Of a stretch of DNA of 64,000 nt, positions 16,837 through 25,800 are shown in pieces. The position numbers and the translations under genes were made by a program. The stretch comes from Anaerolineae bacterium (lineage in GTDB: Bacteria; Chloroflexota; Anaerolineae; Anaerolineales; Anaerolineaceae). Each line of letters begins with the position of its first letter. Within the stretch, counting starts at the first letter, position 1. The stretch lies in the NCBI GenBank assembly GCA_013178295.1, contig JABLWW010000009.1, positions 1 to 64,000 on the forward strand. The letters are read 5' to 3'. The notes under the pieces are model-generated. The model made no database searches, had not been told where the DNA came from, and saw only the letters and a program-made list of their open reading frames with translations.

Positions 16837-17373
16837 CTACTCAAGACGTGGGTTCAAGACCCAGTGCGTCAGTTCGATGATCTCCTCTTGACGCAGGACG
16901 CGCGCTTGAATCCCATAGTTCTGTAACGCTCCTAACAGCCCTTGCAGCCAGCCGATCGCTTCTTCGTGCTGCGGCAGGGAGAATTCCAGGATGGTACGGC
17001 GTAGATAGGGTATCGGCGATTCGCGGATATACAGCTCTAACGCTTGCGCCAAAGCGTCCAACCCGTCATGCGGCACATGTTTCCAATTGCTGACCTGTTC
17101 CAGAAAGCCCAGCCGCGGTACAGCGTCCGGCCACAACGCTTGCAGCAGCCGCACTGTACTGCCAGGGTTCATCGTGGATAACAGGTGATGGTACGCATCC
17201 AGCGGGCGCACTTCCGGGCGATCAACATCTGCTTCCAGTTCCACGAGGAAACGCAGGTCGCCTTCGTTCCCGATCAGGGCGTCGTACTCCTCGACTTTCT
17301 TGAAGCCGTGACCCAGCACAAAGGTTTGCGACTGACCGATTTCTTCGGTTTTTTCGCCTTTCGTGATACCCAA
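16837..17373 (-). CDS. Probable VirB4 N-terminal-like protein
   Basis: 178 residues directly upstream of the VirB4-like ATPase. The pattern LRFLVELEADVDRPEVRPL, GFLEQVSNWKHVP, RRTILEFSLPQHEEAIGWL resembles the N-terminal part of VirB4/TraC-like ATPases (a fold that mediates contacts with VirB3/PrgI), but the similarity is distant. No P-loop. TTG start with AGGAGG 7 nt upstream. It could also be an unrelated accessory protein. Confidence 0.45.
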   Translation of the reverse strand: MGITKGEKTEEIGQSQTFVLGHGFKKVEEYDALIGNEGDLRFLVELEADVDRPEVRPLDAYHHLLSTMNPGSTVRLLQALWPDAVPRLGFLEQVSNWKHVPHDGLDALAQALELYIRESPIPYLRRTILEFSLPQHEEAIGWLQGLLGALQNYGIQARVLRQEEIIELTHWVLNPRLE

Positions 17374-18837
17374 TCAGTTCCTCCTGAAGAAACTCTCTGC
17401 CAGCCCCAAATCCCCAGCAGTGAAACCAGGACGCATCGGACGATTGCCGGTCGGCATCAGCCGCCCAACCGATGGATCGAAACGAAACAGCGGTGAGATA
17501 GACGGGCGCGCAGCGGCGCGCTCGACTACCGGCGATACCTCATACACTTCACGCATGATCTGTCCGTACTGCGGGCTGCGTTCGATGTAGCAGATTGCCG
17601 AAACCGCTTCGGCAAACGCCTGGGCAATTTGCGTTTCGTTCATGCGCTGCACGTCAGGGTGTGCCTGCACCACCTGCACAAAGCGCGCCCAAACATACTC
17701 CGCGCCAGTGGCGTGGATGGTGAACGCAGAATGCCCGTGACCGGTCGCAGCGGCGCGGATTAGCTCCCAGGCTTCGGCACCGCGCGCTTCACCGATGACC
17801 ACTCCATGCGGACGGGAACGCAGCGCAGCGCGGATCAGGTCATACATCGTTACAGGCGGCGGCCCGCCGCGAATTTCGGGACGGGTCACGGTGTAAATCA
17901 CATTGCCAGTATCATTGTCCGGGTCGCCGTTCCAGCCGTTGAGGATGATTTCGTTACTGTCCTCAACGATGAACAAGCGGATCGCTCCGCGCGGGAAGAA
18001 GTCCAGCATCTCTTGCAGCAGCCGCTGTCCAAAGTATGTCTTGCCCGAACCAGTCGCGCCAGCAATCACCAGTGTTCCGCCGCGCACCATGACCGAGAGC
18101 AGATAATTCGCCGCTTCGGGCGTCAGGACGCCGTTACCATTGCCAAACGGGCGCGGCTCGAATTTCGGCGCAGTCACCGGCGGCAGACGGGATTGACATA
18201 ACTGCGCCAGACTGCCCCGCTCCAAATCCGCCGCCGTGCGATAGTTGCTGACCCGCAAGGTGATCACGTCCCCGTAAGGCGAGGCAGGCGGCATGATGTA
18301 GTTGATACGCACCCCTTTACGCCGCGTTTGCCCGTCTGCCGTCGGGGTCATGATCTGAAGCATCGCATCTGCAATTGGATAATCGGGCGTGGGTGACCGC
18401 TGCCCGGCGCGGTCGATCAGAACACGGATCGCATCACCAGTACTTTCGGGCGCTTTACCCGCATGCTGCCAGCCCTGCCCGGTCACATACACGTAGATGT
18501 GACTGAGATTGATGGCGATGTCCTCAATGTCGCTGCGGGAGATCAATTCCATCAGTATCCCAATGCCAGATAACTCGCCTATCAGACGCATCAGGTAGCC
18601 GTCCGGCAACGATACCCCAGCATCAACAAGGGCTTTCTCGCGCATTTCCCCGAACACCTGCCGCGCCAGTTCTTCGATTTCGTTCGAGGTCAGCGCTTTT
18701 TGCTGCGACGCCTCCGCTTTGCGGGCTTTGGCTTCATCCAGCAGCTTGCGCCACCAGTGATCGACTTCGGCTTCCGAGCGGGCTTCCACTACCGGTTTGA
18801 GTGTCTTTCCTGCAATGTCGAAAGGATCGAGCGGCAT
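17374..18837 (-). CDS. TadA/CpaF/VirB11-type secretion ATPase
   Basis: 487 residues. An N-terminal domain (about 75-250) precedes the RecA-like motor: Walker A VIAGATGSGKTYFGQRLL, Asp box RLFIVEDSNEIIL, Walker B HGVVIGEARGAEAWELI, His box AATGHGHSAFTIHATGA. This is the CpaF/TadA branch of type II/IV secretion ATPases, which drives pilus extension and retraction in Tad systems. It lies between TadZ and the VirB4-like genes in a tight operon and pairs with the TadB-like protein at 8491. GGGAGGT ribosome site before the ATG. Confidence 0.85.
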   Translation of the reverse strand: MPLDPFDIAGKTLKPVVEARSEAEVDHWWRKLLDEAKARKAEASQQKALTSNEIEELARQVFGEMREKALVDAGVSLPDGYLMRLIGELSGIGILMELISRSDIEDIAINLSHIYVYVTGQGWQHAGKAPESTGDAIRVLIDRAGQRSPTPDYPIADAMLQIMTPTADGQTRRKGVRINYIMPPASPYGDVITLRVSNYRTAADLERGSLAQLCQSRLPPVTAPKFEPRPFGNGNGVLTPEAANYLLSVMVRGGTLVIAGATGSGKTYFGQRLLQEMLDFFPRGAIRLFIVEDSNEIILNGWNGDPDNDTGNVIYTVTRPEIRGGPPPVTMYDLIRAALRSRPHGVVIGEARGAEAWELIRAAATGHGHSAFTIHATGAEYVWARFVQVVQAHPDVQRMNETQIAQAFAEAVSAICYIERSPQYGQIMREVYEVSPVVERAAARPSISPLFRFDPSVGRLMPTGNRPMRPGFTAGDLGLAESFFRRN

Positions 18838-18840
18838 GAT

Positions 18841-20202
18841 TTACCTCCCAAACAAACCGCGCTTTGTTTTCTGTGTTTTCTTGATCAGCCCAACACGGTC
18901 CGCGCTTTCATGAACAGCAGGCACGAAATGCGAAGCAAAACCGACAATGCTTTCGGTGAACGGGGCTAATTCTTCCAGTTTCTCCTTCTTGTACCGCCAG
19001 ACAATCACGTCTTCACGGCGTTCCGAATTCACCGCCTGCGCCGCCAAACGCGGTTCTACCATTGGCAGTACGCCGTTAGGGATGAGCGCCAGCTCGATCT
19101 TGTCTTCACGCAGCGCGTCTTGCAGCATGCGGTGTGCGGCTTTGAAGCCGTCCCCAACCACCTGGTTGTAGCACAGCTTGACACGGCTGCCAATGAACTC
19201 ATACGCCGCTGCTTTGCCCACTGAAGCAGACAACGAGCCGATCATGCGCGCCAGCCAGCGCCGTGTCTCCGCCAAATCAGGGATTTCCGGTTTGATGACA
19301 ATCGCAATCCCTTCCGCCAGACGCAGCGCAGCGCGGTGTACAACATGCGCCGGGTTGATCCCTACGTCCATGATCACTACCCCGCCGCTGGACATCCCGC
19401 TTTCGTACAGCCCGCCAAGGATTTCCGTCACCCGCTCCTCGTTTTGCAGCGCCTCATCCCCAAGATCATCGGTAACCAGACCAGGCAGCACCCGCAGGGT
19501 AGGCAGCCCCTCGACAGGTGTAAAGGCGTTCATAAAGTTCGCTCCCGCCGCAACCGCCGCCATCGTGTCGCTTTTGTTCTGCGCCAGTTCCCTGCGCAGC
19601 AGGGCAATCATGGTCGTGTTGACCCTGTCCAGACGCAGGTGATATTGCAGTGCGCCTGCATTGGCGTCAGAATCGACCAAGCAGGTCGTGATACCGCACA
19701 GCGCAAAGGCGACAGCCAGGTTGACCGCAACGGTCGTCTTGCCCGTCCCCCCTTTCGGAGAGGTTACGGCAATCTTGCGCACTGACATCCCCGATTGCAG
19801 CCGAGCGGCAATGTCACTGCCCAATACCGCCCGGCGGTACTGGTCATCCGCCGCCAGGTTGCCTGCCTCGCCGCGCCGAATTTGTTGGAGCAAATTATCC
19901 AGGTCAACATCCGAAGGCGGATAGGCTACAGCAGGCACACCTACCCCGTTCGCCCATGCTGCCAGCCCATCCGCTGCTCCCGCAACGACATAGATCAGCT
20001 TACCCGCTTCAGCGGCTTTGGTCAGCGCCGCTTGACCAACAGTGGATTCGGGCGAGACCACCACCAGAGCGTGAAAATCGAATAGCTCTAAATGCTGCGG
20101 GGTAAACGTCGCCATCTGCGCTTCGATGGCATGACCATGCTCCGCTAACAGCACATTCAGACGAGATGTTACGGCACCGGCTCCAATCAGCAATATCCTC
20201 AT
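18841..20202 (-). CDS. TadZ/CpaE-like ParA-family ATPase
   Basis: 453 residues. Residues about 1-110 form a receiver-like domain (MRILLIGAGAVTSRLNVLL ... ALVVVSPES), followed by a ParA-type P-loop domain with deviant Walker A VTSPKGGTGKTTVAVNLA and VVIMDVGINPAHVV. This order is that of TadZ/CpaE proteins, which place the Tad secretion apparatus in the cell. A TTG at 20223 is in frame; ATG 20202 has GGAGG 6 nt upstream and is preferred. Confidence 0.8.
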   Translation of the reverse strand: MRILLIGAGAVTSRLNVLLAEHGHAIEAQMATFTPQHLELFDFHALVVVSPESTVGQAALTKAAEAGKLIYVVAGAADGLAAWANGVGVPAVAYPPSDVDLDNLLQQIRRGEAGNLAADDQYRRAVLGSDIAARLQSGMSVRKIAVTSPKGGTGKTTVAVNLAVAFALCGITTCLVDSDANAGALQYHLRLDRVNTTMIALLRRELAQNKSDTMAAVAAGANFMNAFTPVEGLPTLRVLPGLVTDDLGDEALQNEERVTEILGGLYESGMSSGGVVIMDVGINPAHVVHRAALRLAEGIAIVIKPEIPDLAETRRWLARMIGSLSASVGKAAAYEFIGSRVKLCYNQVVGDGFKAAHRMLQDALREDKIELALIPNGVLPMVEPRLAAQAVNSERREDVIVWRYKKEKLEELAPFTESIVGFASHFVPAVHESADRVGLIKKTQKTKRGLFGR

Positions 20203-20212
20203 GGCTGCCTCC

Positions 20213-21202
20213 TTACTGGACAACAGTCGGGGTCGGCGTGATTTGCTCAGGGCTGGGCGTGGATGTAGGCGTCGGCGTGGGTAAGATGGACGGGTATTTT
20301 TGACCGCGTTCGACCTGGAACCACTGCTCGAAATCCCAGTACGTAAAGCCAGAAGTCGGTTCTTTGCTTCCCTTTTCTAACAGCGAAACCAGCACCAGAT
20401 CGCCTTTGTTCAGTGCAAGCGAGAGCAGTTCGCGCTTGTCATCCGGTACAAGCAGTATCAACACGGGATTGTCCGGCCCGCGATAGGTTGCAGATGTAAC
20501 CTCCGCAGCGGTTTGTTTCTTGGCGGGCTCTTCTTCGACAACAGGACGGGTTACGCCCTGGACGGCAATTACCCGCACGCCGTCCGGAAACAGGTCTTTG
20601 GACATCGGGGGATACAGGTTTTGGTTTTGTTCTTCCTCGATAACCTGCGGGTATGGCTCGATCACCGCTGGTGTGTTGACGATGACCGGGTACGCGCCGT
20701 ACATTTCCGGCGTGGCTACCGGGTGCTGCGGGCGATTGCCTATGACAACTGTGATCCCCAGCAGGTCGCCAGGAAAAATCGAAAGCGCTTCGGGCGCGAC
20801 GACGTTCTGCGCCGTGAGCGGCAGCGGGAATAAGCTTCCAGAACCGTACCGTTTCAGGGCAGCAGCCAGCCGACCAGCATCGGCAACCGCCACCGCACTT
20901 TTGAGCAGCGGCTGACCTTTTGTCATCGGCAGCGTAACCACCTGCCCAACAACGGCTTCGATGTCTTCAGCAGGAACATACAACTGCACGCTTTCGTTCT
21001 CGAATAAGACTATCTCATGCACGTCCCCAAGCGCGATCTCATGCCCAATGTCCATGTCGCGCGCAGCCGCAAGCGCTTTGTACGTCTTCGGTTTTTGCGC
21101 TTCGCCAATGGCGTTCAGGGCAAAAAAAGAAATCACAAAAACGGCAATCGAGATGAGCAGCACAGAGATATTGATACCTGTTCCAATCAAACGTTTGAGC
21201 AT
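20213..21202 (-). CDS. CpaB/RcpC-like Flp pilus assembly protein
   Basis: 329 residues. N-terminal membrane helix (ISVLLISIAVFVISFFAL), then a SAF-type domain (AARDMDIGHEIALGDVHEIV) and an RcpC/CpaB region. The tail from about 300 is a Thr-Pro-rich low-complexity run (PTPTPTSTPSPEQITPTPT), of the kind found in secreted Chloroflexota proteins. CpaB helps assemble the Flp/Tad channel in diderms. Its presence in a conjugative element with VirB4 is unusual. Confidence 0.7.
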   Translation of the reverse strand: MLKRLIGTGINISVLLISIAVFVISFFALNAIGEAQKPKTYKALAAARDMDIGHEIALGDVHEIVLFENESVQLYVPAEDIEAVVGQVVTLPMTKGQPLLKSAVAVADAGRLAAALKRYGSGSLFPLPLTAQNVVAPEALSIFPGDLLGITVVIGNRPQHPVATPEMYGAYPVIVNTPAVIEPYPQVIEEEQNQNLYPPMSKDLFPDGVRVIAVQGVTRPVVEEEPAKKQTAAEVTSATYRGPDNPVLILLVPDDKRELLSLALNKGDLVLVSLLEKGSKEPTSGFTYWDFEQWFQVERGQKYPSILPTPTPTSTPSPEQITPTPTVVQ

Positions 21203-21215
21203 TCTAAACCTCCTG

Positions 21216-21569
21216 CTATGTTGTATTGTTCTCTAAACCCGGCCAGTTAACGCCTTGTTTGATCAGTTCCTGGCGCAGGATAGGGCGTTCGTCCATCAAT
21301 ATGTTGATCTGCTCGATCGCTTCGGCGAGCAGTTTGCAGGATACCGCAAAGCCAAACTCGACCCGAAAGTGTGGAGAAAGCATCATCAGACGCAGCGCTT
21401 TGGTCAAAATCAGCGCGTGCAGCATGGTCTCCGATTCTGCCAGCGACCGGGCAACGATGTCGTTCTGCGTTCCTGGATAACAAGCTTTGATGACCTCCGC
21501 GACAAGATCGATGTCATCGTCTGTTATATCCAGAACAAACTTTCTCTTTATCGTTTCCACGATATACAT
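21216..21569 (-). CDS. Hypothetical first gene of the - transfer operon
   Basis: 117 residues (or 114 from the GTG at 21560), mostly helical, no known motif. It directly follows the copy B operon-head element. An ATG at 21569 overlaps the predicted -10; the GTG that is codon 4 (21560-21558) is 7 nt beyond the -10 TACGAT and fits a leaderless start, matching copy A. A regulatory or adaptor role is possible but unproven. Confidence 0.55.
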   Translation of the reverse strand: MYIVETIKRKFVLDITDDDIDLVAEVIKACYPGTQNDIVARSLAESETMLHALILTKALRLMMLSPHFRVEFGFAVSCKLLAEAIEQINILMDERPILRQELIKQGVNWPGLENNTT

Positions 21570-21571
21570 CG

Positions 21572-21607
21572 TAGCAAATTTCGCAGGGGGGTATCCCGCG
21601 CGTGTGC
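21572..21607 (-). promoter_or_regulatory. Conserved 36-bp operon-head element, copy B
   Basis: Exact inverted copy of 6441-6476. On the - strand it ends in TTTGCTA and continues CGATG, giving an extended -10 (TGC TACGAT) directly in front of the first gene of the - transfer operon. The two copies face each other across 15.1 kb. Confidence 0.75.
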
Positions 21608-21613
21608 AGCGGT

Positions 21614-21670
21614 TTAAAACAAAAAAAGACCTGCTTAAACAAAAAAAGACCTGCTTAAACAAAAAAAGAC
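21614..21670. repeat. 20-bp tandem repeats upstream of copy B
   Basis: AAAAAAAGACCTGCTTAAAC occurs at 21621-21640 and 21641-21660, with a half copy at 21661-21670 and a degenerate TTTAAAAC before. The step of 20 bp is about two helical turns, which suits cooperative protein binding on one face, between the terminator of one operon and the promoter of the next. Confidence 0.65.
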
Positions 21671-21688
21671 CGCAGATACAGAAAAAGT

Positions 21689-21716
21689 GAGCCGCCGGAA
21701 ACGTGCCCGGCGGCTC
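21689..21716 (-). terminator. Rho-independent terminator of the 26110-21740 operon
   Basis: GAGCCGCCGG (21689-21698) and CCGGCGGCTC (21707-21716) form a perfect 10-bp GC stem with an 8-nt loop; on the - strand it is followed by CACTTTTTCT. Confidence 0.7.
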
Positions 21717-21739
21717 ATGGAGGGGAGAAGGGTGGGGAG

Positions 21740-22048
21740 TTATCCGATAGGATTGTTCATGCAATCGCGTCCGTAATTGGACAGGGCGCAGTTTCTGCAA
21801 TGCAGCACGGATTCTATCGTACAATAATCTGGCTTGCAAGCTTGTAGGTATTCGGCAGCAAGAATTTTAATGGTGCTGAACATGTCAACCCCCGCCATCG
21901 TGTGCTGGATGTGCTGGAACAATGCCTCCAGCTCATCTTCTGACAGATTGACGCCCAGCCCGTCAAGTGCATCAGCCAGGTCTTCACCGGTAAGAACATA
22001 AATTGGGCTTTCCAGCAGCCCGATGTAACTCAGTTTTGTTTTATTCAT
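21740..22048 (-). CDS. Hypothetical Cys-containing protein
   Basis: 102 residues. The C-terminal part has four cysteines (CKPDYC ... CRNCALSNYGRDC), which could bind a metal, and an EF-like acidic helix is seen around 25-45 (DALDGLGVNLSEDELEALF). No family recognised. It overlaps the upstream gene by 4 nt (ATGA) and is the last gene before the terminator at 21689-21716. Confidence 0.6.
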   Translation of the reverse strand: MNKTKLSYIGLLESPIYVLTGEDLADALDGLGVNLSEDELEALFQHIQHTMAGVDMFSTIKILAAEYLQACKPDYCTIESVLHCRNCALSNYGRDCMNNPIG

Positions 22049-22362
22049 GCTTCATCCTCCTGGATTTGCCGGTCAATGAGTTGGTCAATGATGATGTCTG
22101 CGGCTGGGTGAAAGCCGCAGGTAGTAAGAGGTTTCTCAGACCGATCATTTGTTTCCTGCCGCGCGAATTTGCCTAAAATGTGCAGCACATCGTATTCGAT
22201 GTCATCGGCAATCGTGGGAATCAGTGAGTTGAACACGATCACTTTTGCTCTAATCGGATCAACGTCAAAGGCGGTTGCAGCTTCCATGATAAACGCTGCT
22301 AGTTTGACTTCCTTGCGGCGGACAACCGCACCGTCCTCCAGTAAAGCAATTTCAAATACCAT
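22045..22362 (-). CDS. Hypothetical protein, paralogue of the 22539 gene
   Basis: 105 residues starting MVFEIALLED after a strong AGGAGG site. The middle (FIMEAATAFDVDPIRAKVIV, FNSLIPTIADDIEYDVLHIL) aligns by eye with the 22539-22772 product (IIEKAAKRYNKNPAGVKRFV, VNSLLSALTADIEGEVDYLV), so the two come from one duplication. Function unknown. Confidence 0.6.
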   Translation of the reverse strand: MVFEIALLEDGAVVRRKEVKLAAFIMEAATAFDVDPIRAKVIVFNSLIPTIADDIEYDVLHILGKFARQETNDRSEKPLTTCGFHPAADIIIDQLIDRQIQEDEA

Positions 22363-22546
22363 GCGCCTTTTCCTCCTTTCGCTCGATTTCTTTCCGATAA
22401 CTGCTCTCCAGCCGGGGCTCAACCTCTTCTCCGCAGTAAGCGCCGTATACGCTTGCCCTTTTTACGAGAAACGGCATCAAGAGCGTTGTTACTCTGTCAC
22501 CAGTTATCAGCCTTATTCTACCTAGAGGTGATCTGATTTCAAACAT
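22352..22546 (-). CDS. Small hypothetical protein in overlapping gene string
   Basis: 64 residues (MFEIRSPLGRIRLITGDRV ... RKEEKAHGI). Both ends overlap neighbours (8 and 11 nt). Its last codons contain the ribosome site of the next gene. No family; could be a real small protein or a translational coupler. Confidence 0.45.
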   Translation of the reverse strand: MFEIRSPLGRIRLITGDRVTTLLMPFLVKRASVYGAYCGEEVEPRLESSYRKEIERKEEKAHGI

Positions 22547-22772
22547 TGCTCACCTCCCGTTCGACTTCCTCTCGATAACTGCTCACAAGGTAATCCACTT
22601 CTCCTTCGATGTCCGCAGTAAGTGCGGACAACAAGGAGTTCACGACAAACCGCTTTACCCCAGCGGGGTTTTTGTTGTATCTTTTGGCTGCTTTCTCGAT
22701 GATTGAGTCTAGGTCCAGTTTAAGATAGTCGACAAAGTTGTCGTCTTTTGATGAGATTGTCAAGAAGTACAT
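22539..22772 (-). CDS. Hypothetical protein, paralogue of the 22045 gene
   Basis: 77 residues beginning MYFLTISSKDDNF after GGAG. Shares the helix-NSL-helix core with the product of 22045-22362 (see there). Acidic and Lys-rich, likely soluble. Start at 22772 is chosen because the upstream part of the frame (to 22808) lacks a ribosome site. Confidence 0.6.
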   Translation of the reverse strand: MYFLTISSKDDNFVDYLKLDLDSIIEKAAKRYNKNPAGVKRFVVNSLLSALTADIEGEVDYLVSSYREEVEREVSNV

Positions 22773-22828
22773 TTTGTTCTCCTTTCCAGCCGGGGTTTGA
22801 CCACCCACCCCGGCGAAGGCTGAAGAAA

Positions 22829-25800
22829 CTAAAACAAACCGAGTTGGGCAGCAGGCACGCGCGCCCGTTTACTGTTTTTGATTTGCTGAAGCGCAGCGGC
22901 GTTCTTCTCTGCCCACTCCGCCCAGCTCAATTGCGTCCAGGACGGCGTTGGCAGCGGCGCGCTTGGCGTAACAACACTGCCCAGCGGGTCGTGGCTGACG
23001 GACATCTCGTCGGCGAAAATGCTGGCGAGATCGGGGAGCTCTGCCCCAGCCAGCACGTCACGGGCGAGATGGGTCAGCACATCTCCATCATCCTCAGGCA
23101 CGATTGCCCCGGCGACTTCGTCGCCGTAGAGGAGCTGCGCGGCTTTCATCTTGCTTCCCATCAGCGCCAGTGCGCGCTCCTCCATCGTGTCCTTATAGAC
23201 AGAGAAAACCGCTTTGACGGGCTTTGTCTGCCCTAGCCGCCACACCCGGCGCAGCGCCTGCCAGAGGGTGTACAGTGAATAAACAATCTCATAGAACACC
23301 ACGCTGGAGAACTGCACCAGGTCGAGCCCGGTTTTGACGAGCTCGGCGTTGCAGACGAGGACATCCAGCCCATGTACCCGCCTTTCGATCCACTCTTCCC
23401 GCTTGCGCGGGTCTACTCCGCCGTTGAGGATGGCAGTCCGCAAGCCCGCTTCCTTCAACGGCTCGACGACGCGGTCCTGGATGTCCCGCGTGCCGGTCTG
23501 ACGAACATAGACCAGCACTTTACGCCCCTGCGCCCGCTCCGCCTTACAGAAATCCGCCAGCCAGTTTTCTTTCGGCAGCCAGCGGTGACCGTTGGGATTG
23601 ATGGCAGGCAATTGCAGGATCGGCTTCAGGGTGCTTCCGATTTCTTCCGTGACCACCTCGTCACGGAAGCAGGAGTTCGGGCGTGCCAGAGTCCATTGAA
23701 GCCACATTGATAAGTAGCGGTTGTTATAGTGCGCCAGGTTTTTAAGCACACTGTCCGTTTTGCGATACTGCTCCGCCTGTTGATCCAGCATATCCAGCGC
23801 TGCTACTTCCTCTCTGTACGCTGGCAATGCCAGCCCCAGATCCTTCAGATTGAGGAAGATGGTTGTGTCCAGCAGGCGGCTGATGATCGCCGGGCTGACG
23901 CCCGGCAGTTCTTTTGCCATGTTGCGGTAACGGCGGTTGCCGCTCCACACACCGTCTTCGTCTTCCTCGTCTTTCTTTGAGCGGCGCTGGGTTTCCAGTA
24001 CGCCGTACAGGTTCGCCCAGCGCTTTTCGTCATCAAAACGAAAGTCGCGGCGCACCGAGGCGTTCAGGCGGTGAAGAAGCCAGAAAATGCTGGTGCTTTT
24101 GCCGCCGAAAAATGTTCCGGTCAGGGTAAGCGTGCGCTGGCAGGCGGTTACTAGCTGGTGAAAGGCTACTCCACGATCGGTGGATTTGCCCTTCAGTTCG
24201 TGCACTTCGTCGGCAATCAGCAGCTTGAATGTCCCCCTCTCCTTCTTCGCAATGTACTCTGCAATGCTCCAGCGGCGTTCGCCGCTGTATTCGTAGAGAG
24301 GGGCATTACACGTCCTTTCCCCCCAAATCGGGTTTCCCTTTTCGTCCCGCCTGCGCCTGCCGTCTTTGTCTAGCTGCCAGCCCACCACCTGCCCCTGGCA
24401 GGTCAGACGTTTTTTCGCCAGGTCATCAGGATTGGTAACGGGGACTACAATACCGCCGTCGTCCTTCTTAATAATCCGACCACAAACAGGGCAGGCGCAT
24501 GCTTTGATGCGCTGTCCTTTGAAATCGGTCGTGTACCGCCACACAAAAGACGGCTTCCAGCCTGACCCCATTTTTGCGGAGGTGTGCGCCACCACCGCCA
24601 CTGCTTTCTTGCCCAATTCCAGGAAGTCTCGGACATCGTTAACCTCGCCAGGCTCGCCGTTTTTCCCAATACGACGCAGTTCTTTCGCAATCGCACCAGG
24701 AATGACTTCCTGAATTTCTCTTATCCACTTCGGAACGAGATGAGGAGGGCAAATCACGATGGCAGGGTAGGCATTCAGCAGCTCGATAACTGCTGCGCCT
24801 ACCGTTGTTTTTCCTAGTCCCATCTCCCCCTGGAGATTGCCCACGCCGTTTTTCTTCAGCGTGCGCGCCATCGCGATCGCCGCATGGCGCTGGGTGGGCA
24901 GCAGCCCCGGCTCTTTCTGCCCGGGCAGCGGACTGCGCCGCTTGCCCAGCGTGTCCAAAACGGCATTCTCCTGCTGGGTAGGCTGCATGTTGTACAGCGG
25001 ACGGTAGGTTTCCAGAACGTGAGCGGCGATTTGCTCGCCATGCTCACGCATGAAATCGGTGAGCTTTTCCACGTCCTGGATGATTTCGATGTCGCCAGTC
25101 TGACGGGCAACCGCGATCGTTGTGATGTAGCGGTCGCGAAAGGTCTCTGTGACCGAGCCATCTTCGTTCTCGGTCTCAGAGACCTTCTCGTTGACCTTGA
25201 CTACTCGACCCTTGATCAACATCGGTTTGCCGTCTGCATCTGTCAGCTTGAGTGTTCCCATCATGCCGCTTGCCATCAGCATGGCAATGTGCCCCTTTTT
25301 CAGCGGCATGACAGGACGCAGCGCCTGAATGCCCCGTACCGGCGAGACCAGATCACGCCATTCCCGCGTGGCATGGACGCCTTCCTTCATGGCGGCAAGA
25401 ACGATCTCATACGGCTCATAGTCCGTCCGCTTGAAAACCACCGGTCTGCCGTTCGCACCGCGCACAGGCGCGGGCGGCAGCGTGTACAGCGGTTCGGACT
25501 GGGGCTCGATGGGCGGCAGATCAAGGCTCGCCCACCGCAGGATTTCTGCGATCTCCTGTGATGTGGGCAGATTGAGAATCTGCCGCCGGTTGCCGAATAC
25601 CACAACCTGCTTGAATTTCTCGAACAAGCCATCCGGGAAACGCCAGCAGCGCAAGTTTTCATAGTGCGCCGCCAGCAGTTTGGCAACCGTTTCGATTTTG
25701 AGAATGTGCTGCGGAACGATATATACCAGCAGACCACTGCGTGCAAGTTTCGGTGTGCAGGATTTGAGAAAATCGAGCTCCACACGCTTGTGATCCTCAT

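Noticed and set aside
6441-21607. 36-bp inverted copies as transposon terminal repeats
   Set aside because: No target-site duplication flanks them, no transposase lies between, and the copies sit exactly at operon starts with promoter features.
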